Part shown: one piece after another, positions 22,901 to 33,105 of the stretch
Position numbering within the stretch: position 1 is the stretch's first letter
Layout of the letters: each line of letters opens with the position of its first letter
NCBI GenBank assembly: GCA_003864495.1
Contig: ML133488.1
Span: 2,301,193 to 2,365,192 of the forward strand
DNA: 64,000 bases
Source of the DNA: Nemopilema nomurai
Taxonomy: Eukaryota > Cnidaria > Scyphozoa > Rhizostomeae > Rhizostomatidae
Reading direction: 5' to 3'
Translations under genes and position numbers: made by a program
Notes under the pieces: generated by a model
What the model saw: only the letters and a program-made list of their open reading frames with translations
Told to the model about the DNA's origin: nothing
Databases searched by the model: none

Positions 22901-25900
22901 GCACATTGTTGTTAGAAACACTCTTGTCCAATAATACAAACATCATTGAGCTTTTGTTCTGATTTTGCACCACAATTAAAGTTTTTAACGTTTCCACTCC
23001 ATTTTAGGGCAACGAATTGCACGGGGATAATGTTTCTGGTCTTCTGTGCTTGAGGTCTTCGACACCCGGGATGTCACGTGGCGTATACGGAAATTTCGAA
23101 CGACACCTTGATACATACTACAGACCATATCCAGGTACGTTAGCACGCCTAACCAATGTGTAAGACGAATTGTGGTCATGTGGGCAGCATGGCCATATTT
23201 GAACATATTTGAAGTTAGATTCATGACCAACGGTCAAGAATATCAATCCGAGTTAAGTGGCTTATTTTTAGATGCTAGAGGTCCTTCTCTTTGGACCATC
23301 CTCGCCTTTTCCGGGCCACTTTGTTCTCCTCCGGACCAGTCTCCTACTCTACTCCTTCCAGTTGCTTATTTTTAGTTTCAAAATAAAATGCAACGTAGCT
23401 GAAATTGTTTTTGCTATTCCCCCTAAGGCAGGGGTCTCAGACTCGCGGCCCGCGGGCCAACTGCCCCCGTCTTGATATTAAAGAAATCTTAGTGACAAGA
23501 AAAAGCGGAAATAGTTTTTGCATACTTAAAGTATGAAGTACGAACAATACCAGGGAGAAGAGAGAGCCAGCCAGGTTGCCACTCTTAAAACACGTCTAGT
23601 GCCACAAAGGACTTATTTACGTTCACGTTTTATCAGCGCTTTTCTTGTGGAAATCCTGATGCGGCCCAGCCTCACCCAGACTCTGCCTCCAGCGGCCCCC
23701 CGGGAAATTTTTGCAATTGTTGCCAATGATTTTAGTCAATGGTAGTTCCATTGGAAAATGAACAAGAACCCTAAAATATTGCCGATTTTTCCAGACATCG
23801 TTGTCCCAAATTGTGCCAAACTTAGAGAATCCGCCCCGACTCACTGTTTTGGATGTTTCTTTCACGAGGTTTCGTTTCTATGCAACTCTCTAGGCTACTA
23901 CTTCACTGGCGACGGAGCGCGTCGTGATTTCGATGGCCACTATCACATCACTGGTCGTGTTGATGACGTCATGAACATCAAAGGCGTGCGGTTGGGAACT
24001 GCGGAGGTCGAGGACATAATGGTTTGTTGGTTTCGTATCAGATCACGAATTAGGTCCTTGTTCGATCACCATGGAAACTGCTGCTATGGACGTGCCCCAC
24101 CACACGCGGCCCATCTCGCCAGTTACTAGATTTCTGGTACCGTTTTAGGGGCATTTCTATACACAGATCAGGCAATCCCCTTGATTTTCCATCGGAACTA
24201 ACTCAAGGGTAACGCACAAATCCCATCTTTAAGACATCCTGTTGAAATAGTTTGGCCAGAAAAGATAGCATCTAATGACGAATAATTTATCTACCAAAAT
24301 TTTATCATAAATTCCTCATCTGGAAACAAGTCCTTGATGAATGTTACAAATTTTCTTTTATGCTGGATTATTTTTGTTTTCCTTTGATAGTGTTGTGCTT
24401 TATTGAAATCTCCTTTTTTTATAGGCTTACGTCACAAGAATTTCGTTATCCTTACTTTATAGTTCTTTTGTTCTGTTGTTAATACTGAGTCATAGAACTG
24501 GTTTTACTGGTTTTACTGGTTTTCTTCCAGGATAACCACCACGATGTAGCTGAGACTGCAGTAGTTGGATACCCGCATGAAGTCAAGGGTGAAGGTAGGT
24601 ATCCACGCATCCATAATTCTCGCTGCTATTGTTGACCTTTATAAAAGATTTTTTAAAGCAAAAGGATTGTTGCTGATAACATTATCGAAATTAGCTAAAA
24701 TATTAGGACAGGGACAAAATCTTCCATTATTGTCGTTAGAGAAGTCTGCTGCCTCTTGTACGGAGATAATTTTCTGCAATTTCGAAGACCCACCATCGTC
24801 ATAAAGGCTTTATAAAAAGTGTGTTGTTTGCCTTCCGCAAGATTAGGGTTGATATATGAATGCTACGGACAAATTGTAGCTCCCCTATTTTGTTATGTAC
24901 AATATTTATGACATTACATACCAGTATTAGAGTTTTACGAAACGTCACGTTCAAACCCCACCCCCTAAAAGTACAGCACACCGTGTATGCGAAAAATTCG
25001 TGTTAGTAAACGAAGAGCTACCTGCTTGCACCCCTGTTTATTGATTTCGTATGCCTGCAGGTGTTTATGCGTACGTCATCCTAAAGGATGCAGTGACAGT
25101 TAATGAAGATGCGTTGAAGGAGGAGCTGAGGAAGATGGTCAAGAAGGCTATTGGAAGCCACGCTGTTCCCGAGATGATTCAGGCTTGTATTTTTTTAAGT
25201 TAATCATTTCAAAAAGTTTTCAATATGTGCCCATTTATACTGACTGCCGCCATTTGCATTGGGAAAAGTATCAGCGTGTAGCCTTTTCCTTTATTGCTAT
25301 TGGTAATCTATTATGCGGGTTAAGGCTATGACGTCACAACATCTATGCTTCGCTGCAATTTGGCCAAGACGGATCACGTGGGAAGCACCATCAATACCCG
25401 TCAATAGTTAACTTTCTATGTAAAGCTTTCTCAATTCTGCTCCCCTCTAACTTGTTATCCCATCTTCTGGTGCTTCTCTAACGTGGAATTTTATCGACTA
25501 GAGGCTGGTGAAGCTTGCTTTTCTAGATGGTAAACGTGAAATGGTCAAGGCACTACCACCCATTGTCAGCTTTAAACATAAAGCAGTATCAGACTGTGTC
25601 CTGGAGGTGCAATCTATATTAAGCAACCTAGAATCGTTTTAGGCCCTGCTTGCCTGTGTTTGTAAGTGGAGAAACTAGAAATCTCTTCACTAAGTGTGCA
25701 ATCCTATTTTGACTGCTGCCCTAGCATTCTTCATCCTTTTATCATTAATTTTTTATATTAATGATTTCAGATTTCTCCCGGTCTCCCTAAAACACGGTCC
25801 GGAAAGATAATGCGCCGAATCCTGCGGAACATTGCAGCGAATAGATTTGACCAACTCGGTGACGTAAGCACCTTGGCAGAACCGACTGTTGTCAATGGAC

Positions 25901-25950
25901 TAATTCTTGAGCACGAAAAACTCCTGGAAGCAACGGAAAAGAAAAGCTAA
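13908..25950 (+). CDS. ACSS1: Acetyl-CoA synthetase, mitochondrial ACSS1-like
   Basis: This enzyme makes acetyl-CoA from acetate, ATP and CoA. Fourteen exons: 13908-14226, 14531-14627, 15039-15185, 15653-15705, 16093-16271, 16555-16707, 17794-18079, 18830-18922, 19585-19697, 23008-23134, 23894-24021, 24531-24594, 25061-25182, 25771-25950. Phases agree throughout and give 686 residues, about the size of human ACSS1 (689). The N-terminus is Arg-rich and acid-poor, as in a mitochondrial presequence. Motifs: NCLDRH; ATP loop [11 protein letters not shown] (289-299); [33 protein letters not shown], closer to ACSS1 than ACSS2; [10 protein letters not shown]; and KTRSGK with the conserved catalytic and acetylatable Lys639. 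Oddity: the core motif usually SGHRLGTAE reads KGVRLGTAE, with Val554 replacing His. Intron 13 must use a GC donor (CAG|GCTTGT). Intron 9 holds an antisense gene. Confidence 0.95.
18251..18588. mobile_element. hAT-like MITE in ACSS1 intron 7
   Basis: A short non-autonomous element of about 322 bp. The left end CAGTCTTTGTAATATGA (from 18259) matches, inverted, the right end TCATAATACAAAGACTG (to 18581) with one mismatch in 17. The direct repeat GTTTTCAA flanks it at 18251-18258 and 18581-18588; the last G of the right repeat is also the terminal inverted-repeat base. This is a 7-8-bp duplication, as in hAT insertions. The interior carries several GCGTGCGATG/GCACGCC-type inverted blocks and no coding sequence. 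Confidence 0.8.
20320..21507 (-). CDS. ShKT-domain membrane short-chain dehydrogenase (RDH-like)
   Basis: This intronless 395-residue protein is antisense within ACSS1 intron 9. The start is the first in-frame ATG (complement of 21505-21507), directly before a signal peptide (about 1-22). An ShKT domain at 25-59 has all six cysteines (C25, C32, C41, C52, C56, C59). A membrane segment follows (about 75-98), then an SDR domain resembling retinol dehydrogenases 11-14: cofactor motif TGANTGIG (117-124), acidic DLSSFES, NNAG (196-199), INVSS (about 244-248) and the PG motif HPGFVRTD. The canonical YxxxK position reads FGHTK, so Phe274 replaces the catalytic Tyr while Lys278 is kept. A second YxxxK-like string (YHYSK, 251-255) lies too close to the Ser to be the usual active site. 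Topology suggests an ER-lumenal or extracellular ShKT and a cytosolic SDR domain, or the reverse. An AATAAA overlaps the stop codon. Activity may be lost or altered. Confidence 0.9.
   Translation of the reverse strand: MAGCQTLIGLVLIILLVISKTESKCQDLDGRCAYWANKGECRNNANFMRRNCQMSCKICQEAVLEAILEDSSNQIVYALGFVVVAIIGFSIAGLRVYFAGGSCRSLAKLKGKTVIVTGANTGIGKQAALSFAGRGAKVILACRNYSRGLKTMKYIRDLSENKSVEFRKLDLSSFESIREFAKEFNAEESRLDILVNNAGVLTSSRRQLTKDGHEEMFQVNHLGPFLLTNMLLDKLKQSAPSRIINVSSSAYHYSKGLDFQDLEMEKKFNRMKQFGHTKLATMLFNHELSRRLEGTGVTTNCLHPGFVRTDITKNVGILQWKLIQIFLLPWRLLFMKTARQGAQTTIYCAVDPILENVSGKYFSDCAECDVSPIAKDDGAAKKLWEISERLTGLDK
23429..23715. mobile_element. Fragment of a widespread hAT family in ACSS1 intron 10
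   Basis: The left end reads CAGGGGTCTCAGACTCGCGG followed by CCCGCGGGCCAACTG. Near 23660-23700 the sequence reads GCGGCCCAGCCTCACCCAGA, then CTCTGCCTCCAGCGGCCCCC. I recognise both from memory as the two subterminal regions of a hAT family found in many animal genomes. The expected right terminus (a GAGACCCCTG-type end) is absent; similarity stops at about 23710. No coding sequence is left, so it is an internally deleted or end-truncated relic. Confidence 0.6.
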
Positions 25951-26873
25951 CGATGGGGCAATATGATAATTTTATGATTCGTGATTTAATGTTTTCTAAT
26001 TAATCAATTTAGTCATCAACCTACACTTGACACATCCACTATCATTTGTATATTAAGTACTTTGACATGTCTCTTTGGGTATTTGAATTTCCCGTTGGTA
26101 TTGTATGTGTGTAAAAAATCAACTTTTGAATACTCTCAAATGTAACCCTACTAAGCATTCTAAACTTCATTTCCTACCTACATGCAAGGATGTATTTTAA
26201 ATATTCAAATACGTGTTCTGGCAAAATATTTGATTGCTTTTTTAAGCAACTCCTTGTAACGAAGCAGGGTTCCTTTTTACCAAAGAACAGTATAACATGG
26301 AATAGATTAACCTGATGGATAATTTTTTAGAAAGATATTTCAATTTCTTTAAAATTTGTCCTTTTCTTTAAAAAGTGAGTCATCTTTCTTCTAAACACCC
26401 ACACCATGTAAATTCGTGCATTATTATGGCATCTGATAATGTCGCCCAAGCAGTGGCGGCGCAAGCTACCAAACAGTAGGGAGGGGGGACGAAGCGGGTG
26501 TTTTAGGTGGAGCCTCGAAATTCTTTCAAGTCCACGCCCATCTTCACGTAGGAAATGCCCTCTTAAATGATTTGAAACCCCCTTTTATCTATAGGAAATA
26601 TATGTGCTTGCAGCAGTTAAGGCTTTAAATTGCTTGTGGAAAGTTTCAGGGAAGTTCCTCGCAAAAAGCATACCCCCTTCGAATCTAGATGCATTTGAAA
26701 ATGGATCCTGGTGAGAACGGAGGGAGGGGGGTTGATTTACGTCCCTCCAGTCTCCAACGTTTCATTCTTAGTTTTCCCATTCAGGGGTTCTTTAGATTGA
26801 GTTACAATTTCCTTTAGAATGGCTACGTAGTAAACTTTTAGGGAAATGTACTCTTGAATAGTGATAATTTAGA
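25951..26873. other. Intergenic after ACSS1
   Basis: This holds the ACSS1 3' UTR of unknown length (no clear AATAAA close to the stop) and AT-rich spacer. A GC-rich patch near 26450-26500 (GTGGCGGCGCAAG followed by G-runs) looks repeat-derived but has no second copy in this window. Confidence 0.5.
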
Positions 26874-27335
26874 TACCGTAAAACTTCGAATTAGCCCCCT
26901 GGGGCTTATTTATTTTTGATATTTTTGGATGGGGGCTTATTAGAGGGGGGGTCTAATTCGAAGGGGGGGGCCTATAAAATCATCTGAAACATGCCACATT
27001 AAAAGATAATATTTTAAATTTCTTTCATTTCATAATACAAAAAATAATCTAAGTATAAAGTAACATTTGATTAAATTATTAACAAAAATAGAAATTTTTG
27101 TAAATGGCTTTGAAAAAAGCAAACATTACAAATTCTGTACCGCAAAACAATTGTTCATAAATTTTTGTGGTAATTCACTAAAATGCCAAAGGCAACCTCA
27201 GGAGTCGAAAATCAAAAAATCGAGAGGGCTTATTCGAGGGGGGGGGGCTTATTGAAAATTTGTAGTTCTAGGGTGGGGGCTTATTCGAGGGGAGGGGCTT
27301 TTTCGAGGGGGGGCCAATTCGAGGATTTAGGGTAG
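26874..27335. mobile_element. TA-flanked MITE, complete copy
   Basis: A 461-bp non-coding element. The left end TACCGTAAAACTTCGAATTA pairs as an inverted repeat with the right end, which reads inverted as TACCCTAAATCCTCGAATTG; both run on into C-tracts. The outermost bases are TA at each end, consistent with the TA target of Tc1/mariner-type elements. Near both ends the unit GGGGCTTATTCGAGGGG and variants are repeated, so the termini carry multiple nested inverted repeats. A second, shorter copy lies at 35077-35290 in reverse orientation. Confidence 0.8.
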
Positions 27336-29541
27336 TGCCCTTATGAACTGCAAAGTACAAGTACGAGGATACTCTTTACTCTCGATCATATAAGCATCAA
27401 AGCACACCCTAGTGTAAGCAAGCTCATCTATGCACATTCTAATATGATGTACCAATGGAAGTATTCGCTAGTAGAACTGCATAAGTGCCTTCATTTGGGG
27501 GGCTGCCCATTGTATTCCTTCTCATTCGGTACACCGTATAAAGAAAACATACTGCAGTTTGACAATTATTCGGGGGAATGCAGCCGGTTCCAACGGGCCT
27601 ACTGGTTGATTTGGTCCAAATTGCAAAGCCAGTTGTGTGAGCACTGGCACTATCTAAATGATTCTAGACACGATCAATTTTGCCTTGTCTAGAATATGAC
27701 TCTATACTGATTTCTAGCAAGCGATAGGTGTTAGCAAGCAATTTTCCTTTAGTTTTCCCAGAATCAGTTTTACCAGAAGGTTGTTGGCTAGCAGAGTGGT
27801 GCTTCTTCTGTAATACCAGAAGTTACTGTTTGCATCAAGCTTGGAAATAAAGGGAAGACATCTAGAAAAGTAAAGATGTCCATAGCTTTCTAGACATAGA
27901 GATGGAAAAGATAAATGACAAGATAAGGAGCCAAATGAAATGACGCATCCAACGTGGTCTTACCCAAGTCAAGAAAAAAGGAACATAGTTACCACTATTG
28001 CACCAATAAAACTTGTATTTGGTATGTTTAATGATTTTATCTCCGTAAAAGAACTCCATTTTGTATATCAAGTACCTCAAAGGGATGTCTCTTTGCAAAC
28101 ATGAGTTTTTGATCTTCCTTAAACATAATATGTCTGAGAAACATTTTGCTTTCTCACAGAAATTTGAATAGGTTTTTTGATAACTTGCTGTTCCCTTATG
28201 TCAATCCGTCCTTTACACGTCATGCTCCACGTCTGTGTTTCCAGGGTGGGTCAAGTCTGAACCGACATTGTTGGTTAAAGGTCTGACGTCAAACGGGTAT
28301 CGACTTTTGAGTCTACTCAGTAATTCCTGACCTAGAAATGTTGAATATGCATGCATTAAACACCTGATTCTTGAAGGTCAACTTTTCTAGTAATGGCTTG
28401 CTTTTGGGTCTTGTTATTGGAAAAATTAATTGATCTAGCCGTGGGGGCTTGTAGGATCGTTGCTCCTGTAACCGTTTGGGGGGCTATATGCGGGGCAGAT
28501 CTTCTGGAGTTAGGGAAACCTTCAAAGTTAGGAAAGATTGAGTTTTAGAGATCTAAACTCTGAAACAGAGACAAAATATTTTTATAGAAAGTTGTTACAA
28601 AAAATGATTACAAGCCTCACGCTTTTTGTTGCATTTTCAAGTCTTATCAAAACAGGGCGCCAGATATTAAGAAGAAAACCCATCCATTGAAACTCTTGGC
28701 AAAGAGTCCTCGAGTTAACAGATGCATCTAAAAGCTCAAAGATCGAATATCTTTCCTCTGGATCTTTACAACTTCTGAAAGTGTCATGCAACTTTAGAAA
28801 TGATACTAATTTACAAATAATTATCAAATTAGATGTTACTAAAGTTTATCCATGTAGGTAAAGTGCAGAAAGTTATTTGAAAGAACTTTGTGTTTTGTAG
28901 TAAGTTAATTTCCCAATGTAAAATTAAAAATGCAAAGTCCTATCATTTCTTTGCTTGATGCGTTTAGATATTTGCTTTGTATGCAGACATGAATTGTATC
29001 GAATACGATCCTTTGTTTTCGTTACTTCCCCATCCATTCCAGCGTCTTTCATAGCCTCTTGCTTCTTTTATTTACACGGAAGTCGTATTCATAATAGAAA
29101 GCTGTATAGTTGCTGTTTGAATTCGGTATCAGAGTTTTTTTTAAGTTTGTGGCTATAATTAATTTTATATGACCAAAGAATTTTCGGAATTTCTGTCCTC
29201 CCTCGGACTTGTTCAATAGGCTGGAAAAGCCATGTAGCTCGATTCATTGAGATAAATAGCATTTCCGTAGAAGATGAGACACAGTTAATCACGGTTTCTA
29301 AAAGTCGTGCTCTGTGAGTAAGGATATTCCAGTCACGCTAGTTTGTATGGATATTTTATATAAAAGTATCATTTAGCTCAAAGAATCAAGAAGGCACTGA
29401 TTGAACCTTGGGCAAGGGACACAGCCAAGCCAACAATACTTGCGGCCTAGCCCCTCGGTATATTGGCCTACATAATTGTCGTCTTTGCTTGTTTGGAGCA
29501 AGTGAATCTGTAAAGTCAAGTGCTAGAGATCAGCGAAAGCA
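27336..29541. other. Intergenic before the PPC gene
   Basis: I see no supportable gene. Several 60-80-codon frames have no motif or splice partner. The promoter and 5' UTR of the PPC gene must lie in the last few hundred bases, but no distinctive element is visible. Confidence 0.5.
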
Positions 29542-30407
29542 ATGGCTTCAAGAGACGATTTGTCACTTCCATCTACGTCGAATCCATTCCACCCATTTGC
29601 AGACCGGTTTACCAAGCCTGAGAAGAATCAAAGTGCTTGGCCTAAATACCTGACAGAGCCATCAAATCTTGTCAAGAAGCCGGAAAGTAAAAGTGCAGAC
29701 GAAACAGAGTTCATGACTTATATCGGGACATTTGGGAGTCCGTTGTGCTGTCATGCTGTTCGCTTTGAGCCAGGGCAAGAACTAAGAAAGTCTCTTCTAG
29801 CGTTTGTCCAAAGGAAAAAGTTGAAAGCTCCATTTATAATGTCTTGCGTTGGATCAGCCAAAAGTGCAAAACTCAGAATGGCAAACGCAACTGCTGAAGA
29901 CCCGCATTATGTAAGAAGATGAGGAATTATCATTTTTTATAACGACAGGTTGAAGGAAGACCATATGACCACTCACATTTTTTATTTAGAGAGGTCCAGA
30001 AAGAGCACCTTTGTATGGTTTGTCTAAAAACTGGAGCCATTGTCCTGTCACTGATACTGAAGTTCATTTTTAAATAAAAAATAGACAGATTGTAACCATT
30101 TATTCCACTTCTGCTTTATAGCAAACATTTGATTATTTTGTTTAATAATTTTCTCCGTTTCTAGCTTTTAGATTTACAAGGAGCATTTGAAATAATTTCA
30201 CTTAGTGGAACATTTTCAGCTGATGGAAGATGTCATTTACATGTTTCATTAGCAAATGAAACTGGAAAAATGCATGGAGGTCATTTGGTTGAATTGATAA
30301 TCCGTACAACAGCTGAAGTGATAATTGGAGAATGCTCTGCTATGGTATTTGAAAGAGAGCATGATCCAAGAACTGGATTTCCTGAGCTAGTTGTTAAAGA
30401 CCGCTAG
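29542..30407 (+). CDS. PPC/DUF296-domain protein
   Basis: Two exons (29542-29910 and 30165-30407, GT-AG, phase 0) encode 203 residues. Residues 1-55 are polar and probably disordered. The rest is one PPC (plant and prokaryote conserved) domain. It starts at TYIGTFGS, then RFEPGQELRKSLLAFVQ, FIMSCVGS and the ISLSGTFS strand, then the family signature CHLHVSLA...GGHL with its conserved histidines, and TTAEVIIGE. In bacteria the domain occurs alone as a trimeric protein of unknown function; in plants it follows AT-hooks in nuclear proteins. No AT-hook is visible here. Cnidarian homologues are often automatically labelled 'bifunctional protein GlmU-like', which this sequence does not support. A polyadenylation signal lies at 30615-30620. 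The biochemical role is unknown. Confidence 0.9.
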
Positions 30408-30614
30408 AGTTCTCAAGAGTTGATCACATTTAATCTACTTGTTTTCATTTCTTTATTTTCTCATTGTTCTTAACATAATTTTGCCATTAATGTGTCATAC
30501 ATAAGGAATACATCTCACTTCATTGTATCACAAGGGCACAGCTAGAATATTTTATCATGGAAATATTTTTCACTTGTATTTAACTTGGATATATTTTACA
30601 ACCTCTAATTTTGT

Positions 30615-30620
30615 AATAAA
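30615..30620 (+). terminator. Polyadenylation signal, PPC gene
   Basis: AATAAA lies 208 bases after the stop codon, the first such hexamer downstream of it. Confidence 0.6.
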
Positions 30621-33105
30621 AAATATATCATCAGAGCAATTTTCAACTACAGATTTTCTCCTGAGATATAATGCAAAATTGTATCATGTAGTGCAGTTAT
30701 ATGAAGTATATAACTTGGTACTTTTTAAGTGTTAGTTTGCTGCTATAGCTTCCATATTTCTACATATTTAAATACCCCCATCTCAGAAGTAATGCTTTAC
30801 AAAGGCTGTCATATGGGACAGTTGATGAGAGAATGTATTTATCTGGAGACATTATTTAACTTGTGTTAAGTAATTTTGATATTTAAATGCAATGTCATTT
30901 CCTCCTACCTACCAGTAGTTTTAATGGCATTGTATTTGAAATGAAAAAATGATCTTTCATTGAAGCTACATTTTTCATTGTTGTTGTTTAAACTTAGACA
31001 CACATATATTTATACATATTTGTAATATAGGTACATTTTGATTGCTCCATCTTGACAGATGATAGCAAACCATCTTTCTTAAACCAGTTTCTTTTTGCTC
31101 AACCCTGCTTTTGAGCACCTAGTAATGTTTGAAGTCACACATGGGTTTTAAGCTTGTTGGAAAATAAGCAACAGCTGTAAGGCTGCTTTCAAGTTATGTT
31201 CTGAGTTAAGGCATAAATCCTTCCTTTGGCTTGAGCAGACAATTTTCAAGTGGTCAATTTGTATTGATGTATAAAAACACAAGTAGGTCTCTTGAACATC
31301 CGCACTGTTTGTTTGTGCTAAATCAGCTCCAGTTCAAGATTTAAAGGAATTATTTATTTTATGAATGCATCTATGAAAACTCCAAATTTGTTAAGATTTA
31401 TTTTTTGTAAAGAGCAGTTAAGTCTTATGGAATTATGGTAGCTGATAAGTACTGCAGTCAAATTCTTTATACTGTTGACATTGTTCTTTATATTGTAGCA
31501 ACAGTTGACACACACACATTGGTCCAAAAAAATTTGTTAACTATGAATGATTTAATTAATGTTTACAGATACAAAAAGCCCAGATAGTCCAAGAAAGACT
31601 GTCAAATGACAATATTGTCTGGTGAGCCTCCATGTGATTCCTATCTGCCCACTTGCCCCAACATTTTTAGATGCTTCCTATGTTCTTCCTGGTTTGACTT
31701 GTATCCACAAAGCCTATTGTCACTAGAGTCATTAATAAAAGTAATCAATTAGATATCAATGGGTAATTCCATATGATATCAACCAATTTGAGAGGCAAAT
31801 TTACCCTCACCATGAAGGACTCTGTGCATACTTCATGAACTTGTTGACTATGGTAAGTAAAGACTATATTCCAAATTTTTGTTCAACAACTTTAACAGGG
31901 GCTCAGAAATCAGGTTTTAAAGATTTTCCCCATTCTTCCCAGACCCCACCCCCCCCCTCCCCCAATGGTAAAACATTAATTATTCTTGTTCTAATTTTTC
32001 GATTTGGCCCAGAAATAGCTCATTTTGAAGCTTTTTCCAAGGTCTGTCTAAATATCACAAGTTTAATAGCAGATATAAGAAGATAAAGATATTAGCCTTT
32101 AAAAACTATTTTCATAAAAGTTGCTTCCCTGTGAATTAGTACCTCTCTCCTCCGAGGCAGTTTTGCGACACATAGCTTCCTTGATACATAGATTATCATG
32201 ATGCAAATTTTACGAATGGGCCCTCTATGGATGACAAAGTTATAGGCTTTGGAAAAACAGTAGCTCCATAAAATGTTGATAAATAAGGAGAGCTGGAAGT
32301 GTACACAAAAGAATTCCATTTGAACAGTGACCCTGGTGGATTTACCTGTAAATTCACACAAGTGTTGAACCTCATTAGAAAAACTGATGCCCAAAACTTC
32401 AGGGATCTAGGTTAACTCGTTTTTGAGTTATGGTAGGTTACAGAATTCCCCAATTTTAGAGACTTAGGGCAACACCCAGATTGACATATAGCTTCTTTGC
32501 TTTAGCACCCATAATTATGGTTTTTGTACCAACGGAAAGCTCTTGCAATTCTGTATCTGACTACAACAAGAAACTCTTGCTTTCAAGTTTAGCAACTGAA
32601 ATAGAACATCAAGATTGCAATGCCGACCATGACCAGAAGGGCAACTTTAATTTTGATCAATTTTTGAGACAGTTCTTGGATGCTGAAAGGCTAATGCAGA
32701 AAGTTTCAGAATAAGGTGAGATTGGAATTTTACACGACTAGTCATTTATATCAGGCAGGTATGTGTAGAAGTGCCACATTTTTATATACATTGGCTTATA
32801 TACATTGTATCTACCCTTAAGAGTACAATCAATATTTAAAGTTTTTCTTCGACACATAGCAGTGGGTTTAAAGTACTTCTTTAGTTGTCAGAAAAATTTG
32901 CAAAAAACTGCTCTTGGAGCAATAAATCAAGCAACTGTTGAGAGAGAAAGAAGCTACTTTTTAAATTATGCAAGTGCAATGGGAAATCATAGCTGCCATG
33001 AAATTTTCCGATTTAAACCATACCTGGTAATAAATTCTAATTAAAATACCATTACAAAGAGTTTTCAAAAATCTAATATTATCTCACGATTCTGTGCAAT
33101 TTAAA
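30621..33105. other. Convergent intergenic space
   Basis: This lies between the 3' ends of the PPC gene (+) and SIRT2 (-). It is AT-rich, with no supportable coding region. A frame at 32481-32714 has some composition bias but no recognisable family or start context. Confidence 0.5.

Noticed and set aside
32481..32714. 77-codon + frame with an acidic, Gln-rich end
   Set aside because: No signal, family or splice sites support it, and it lies in convergent intergenic DNA.
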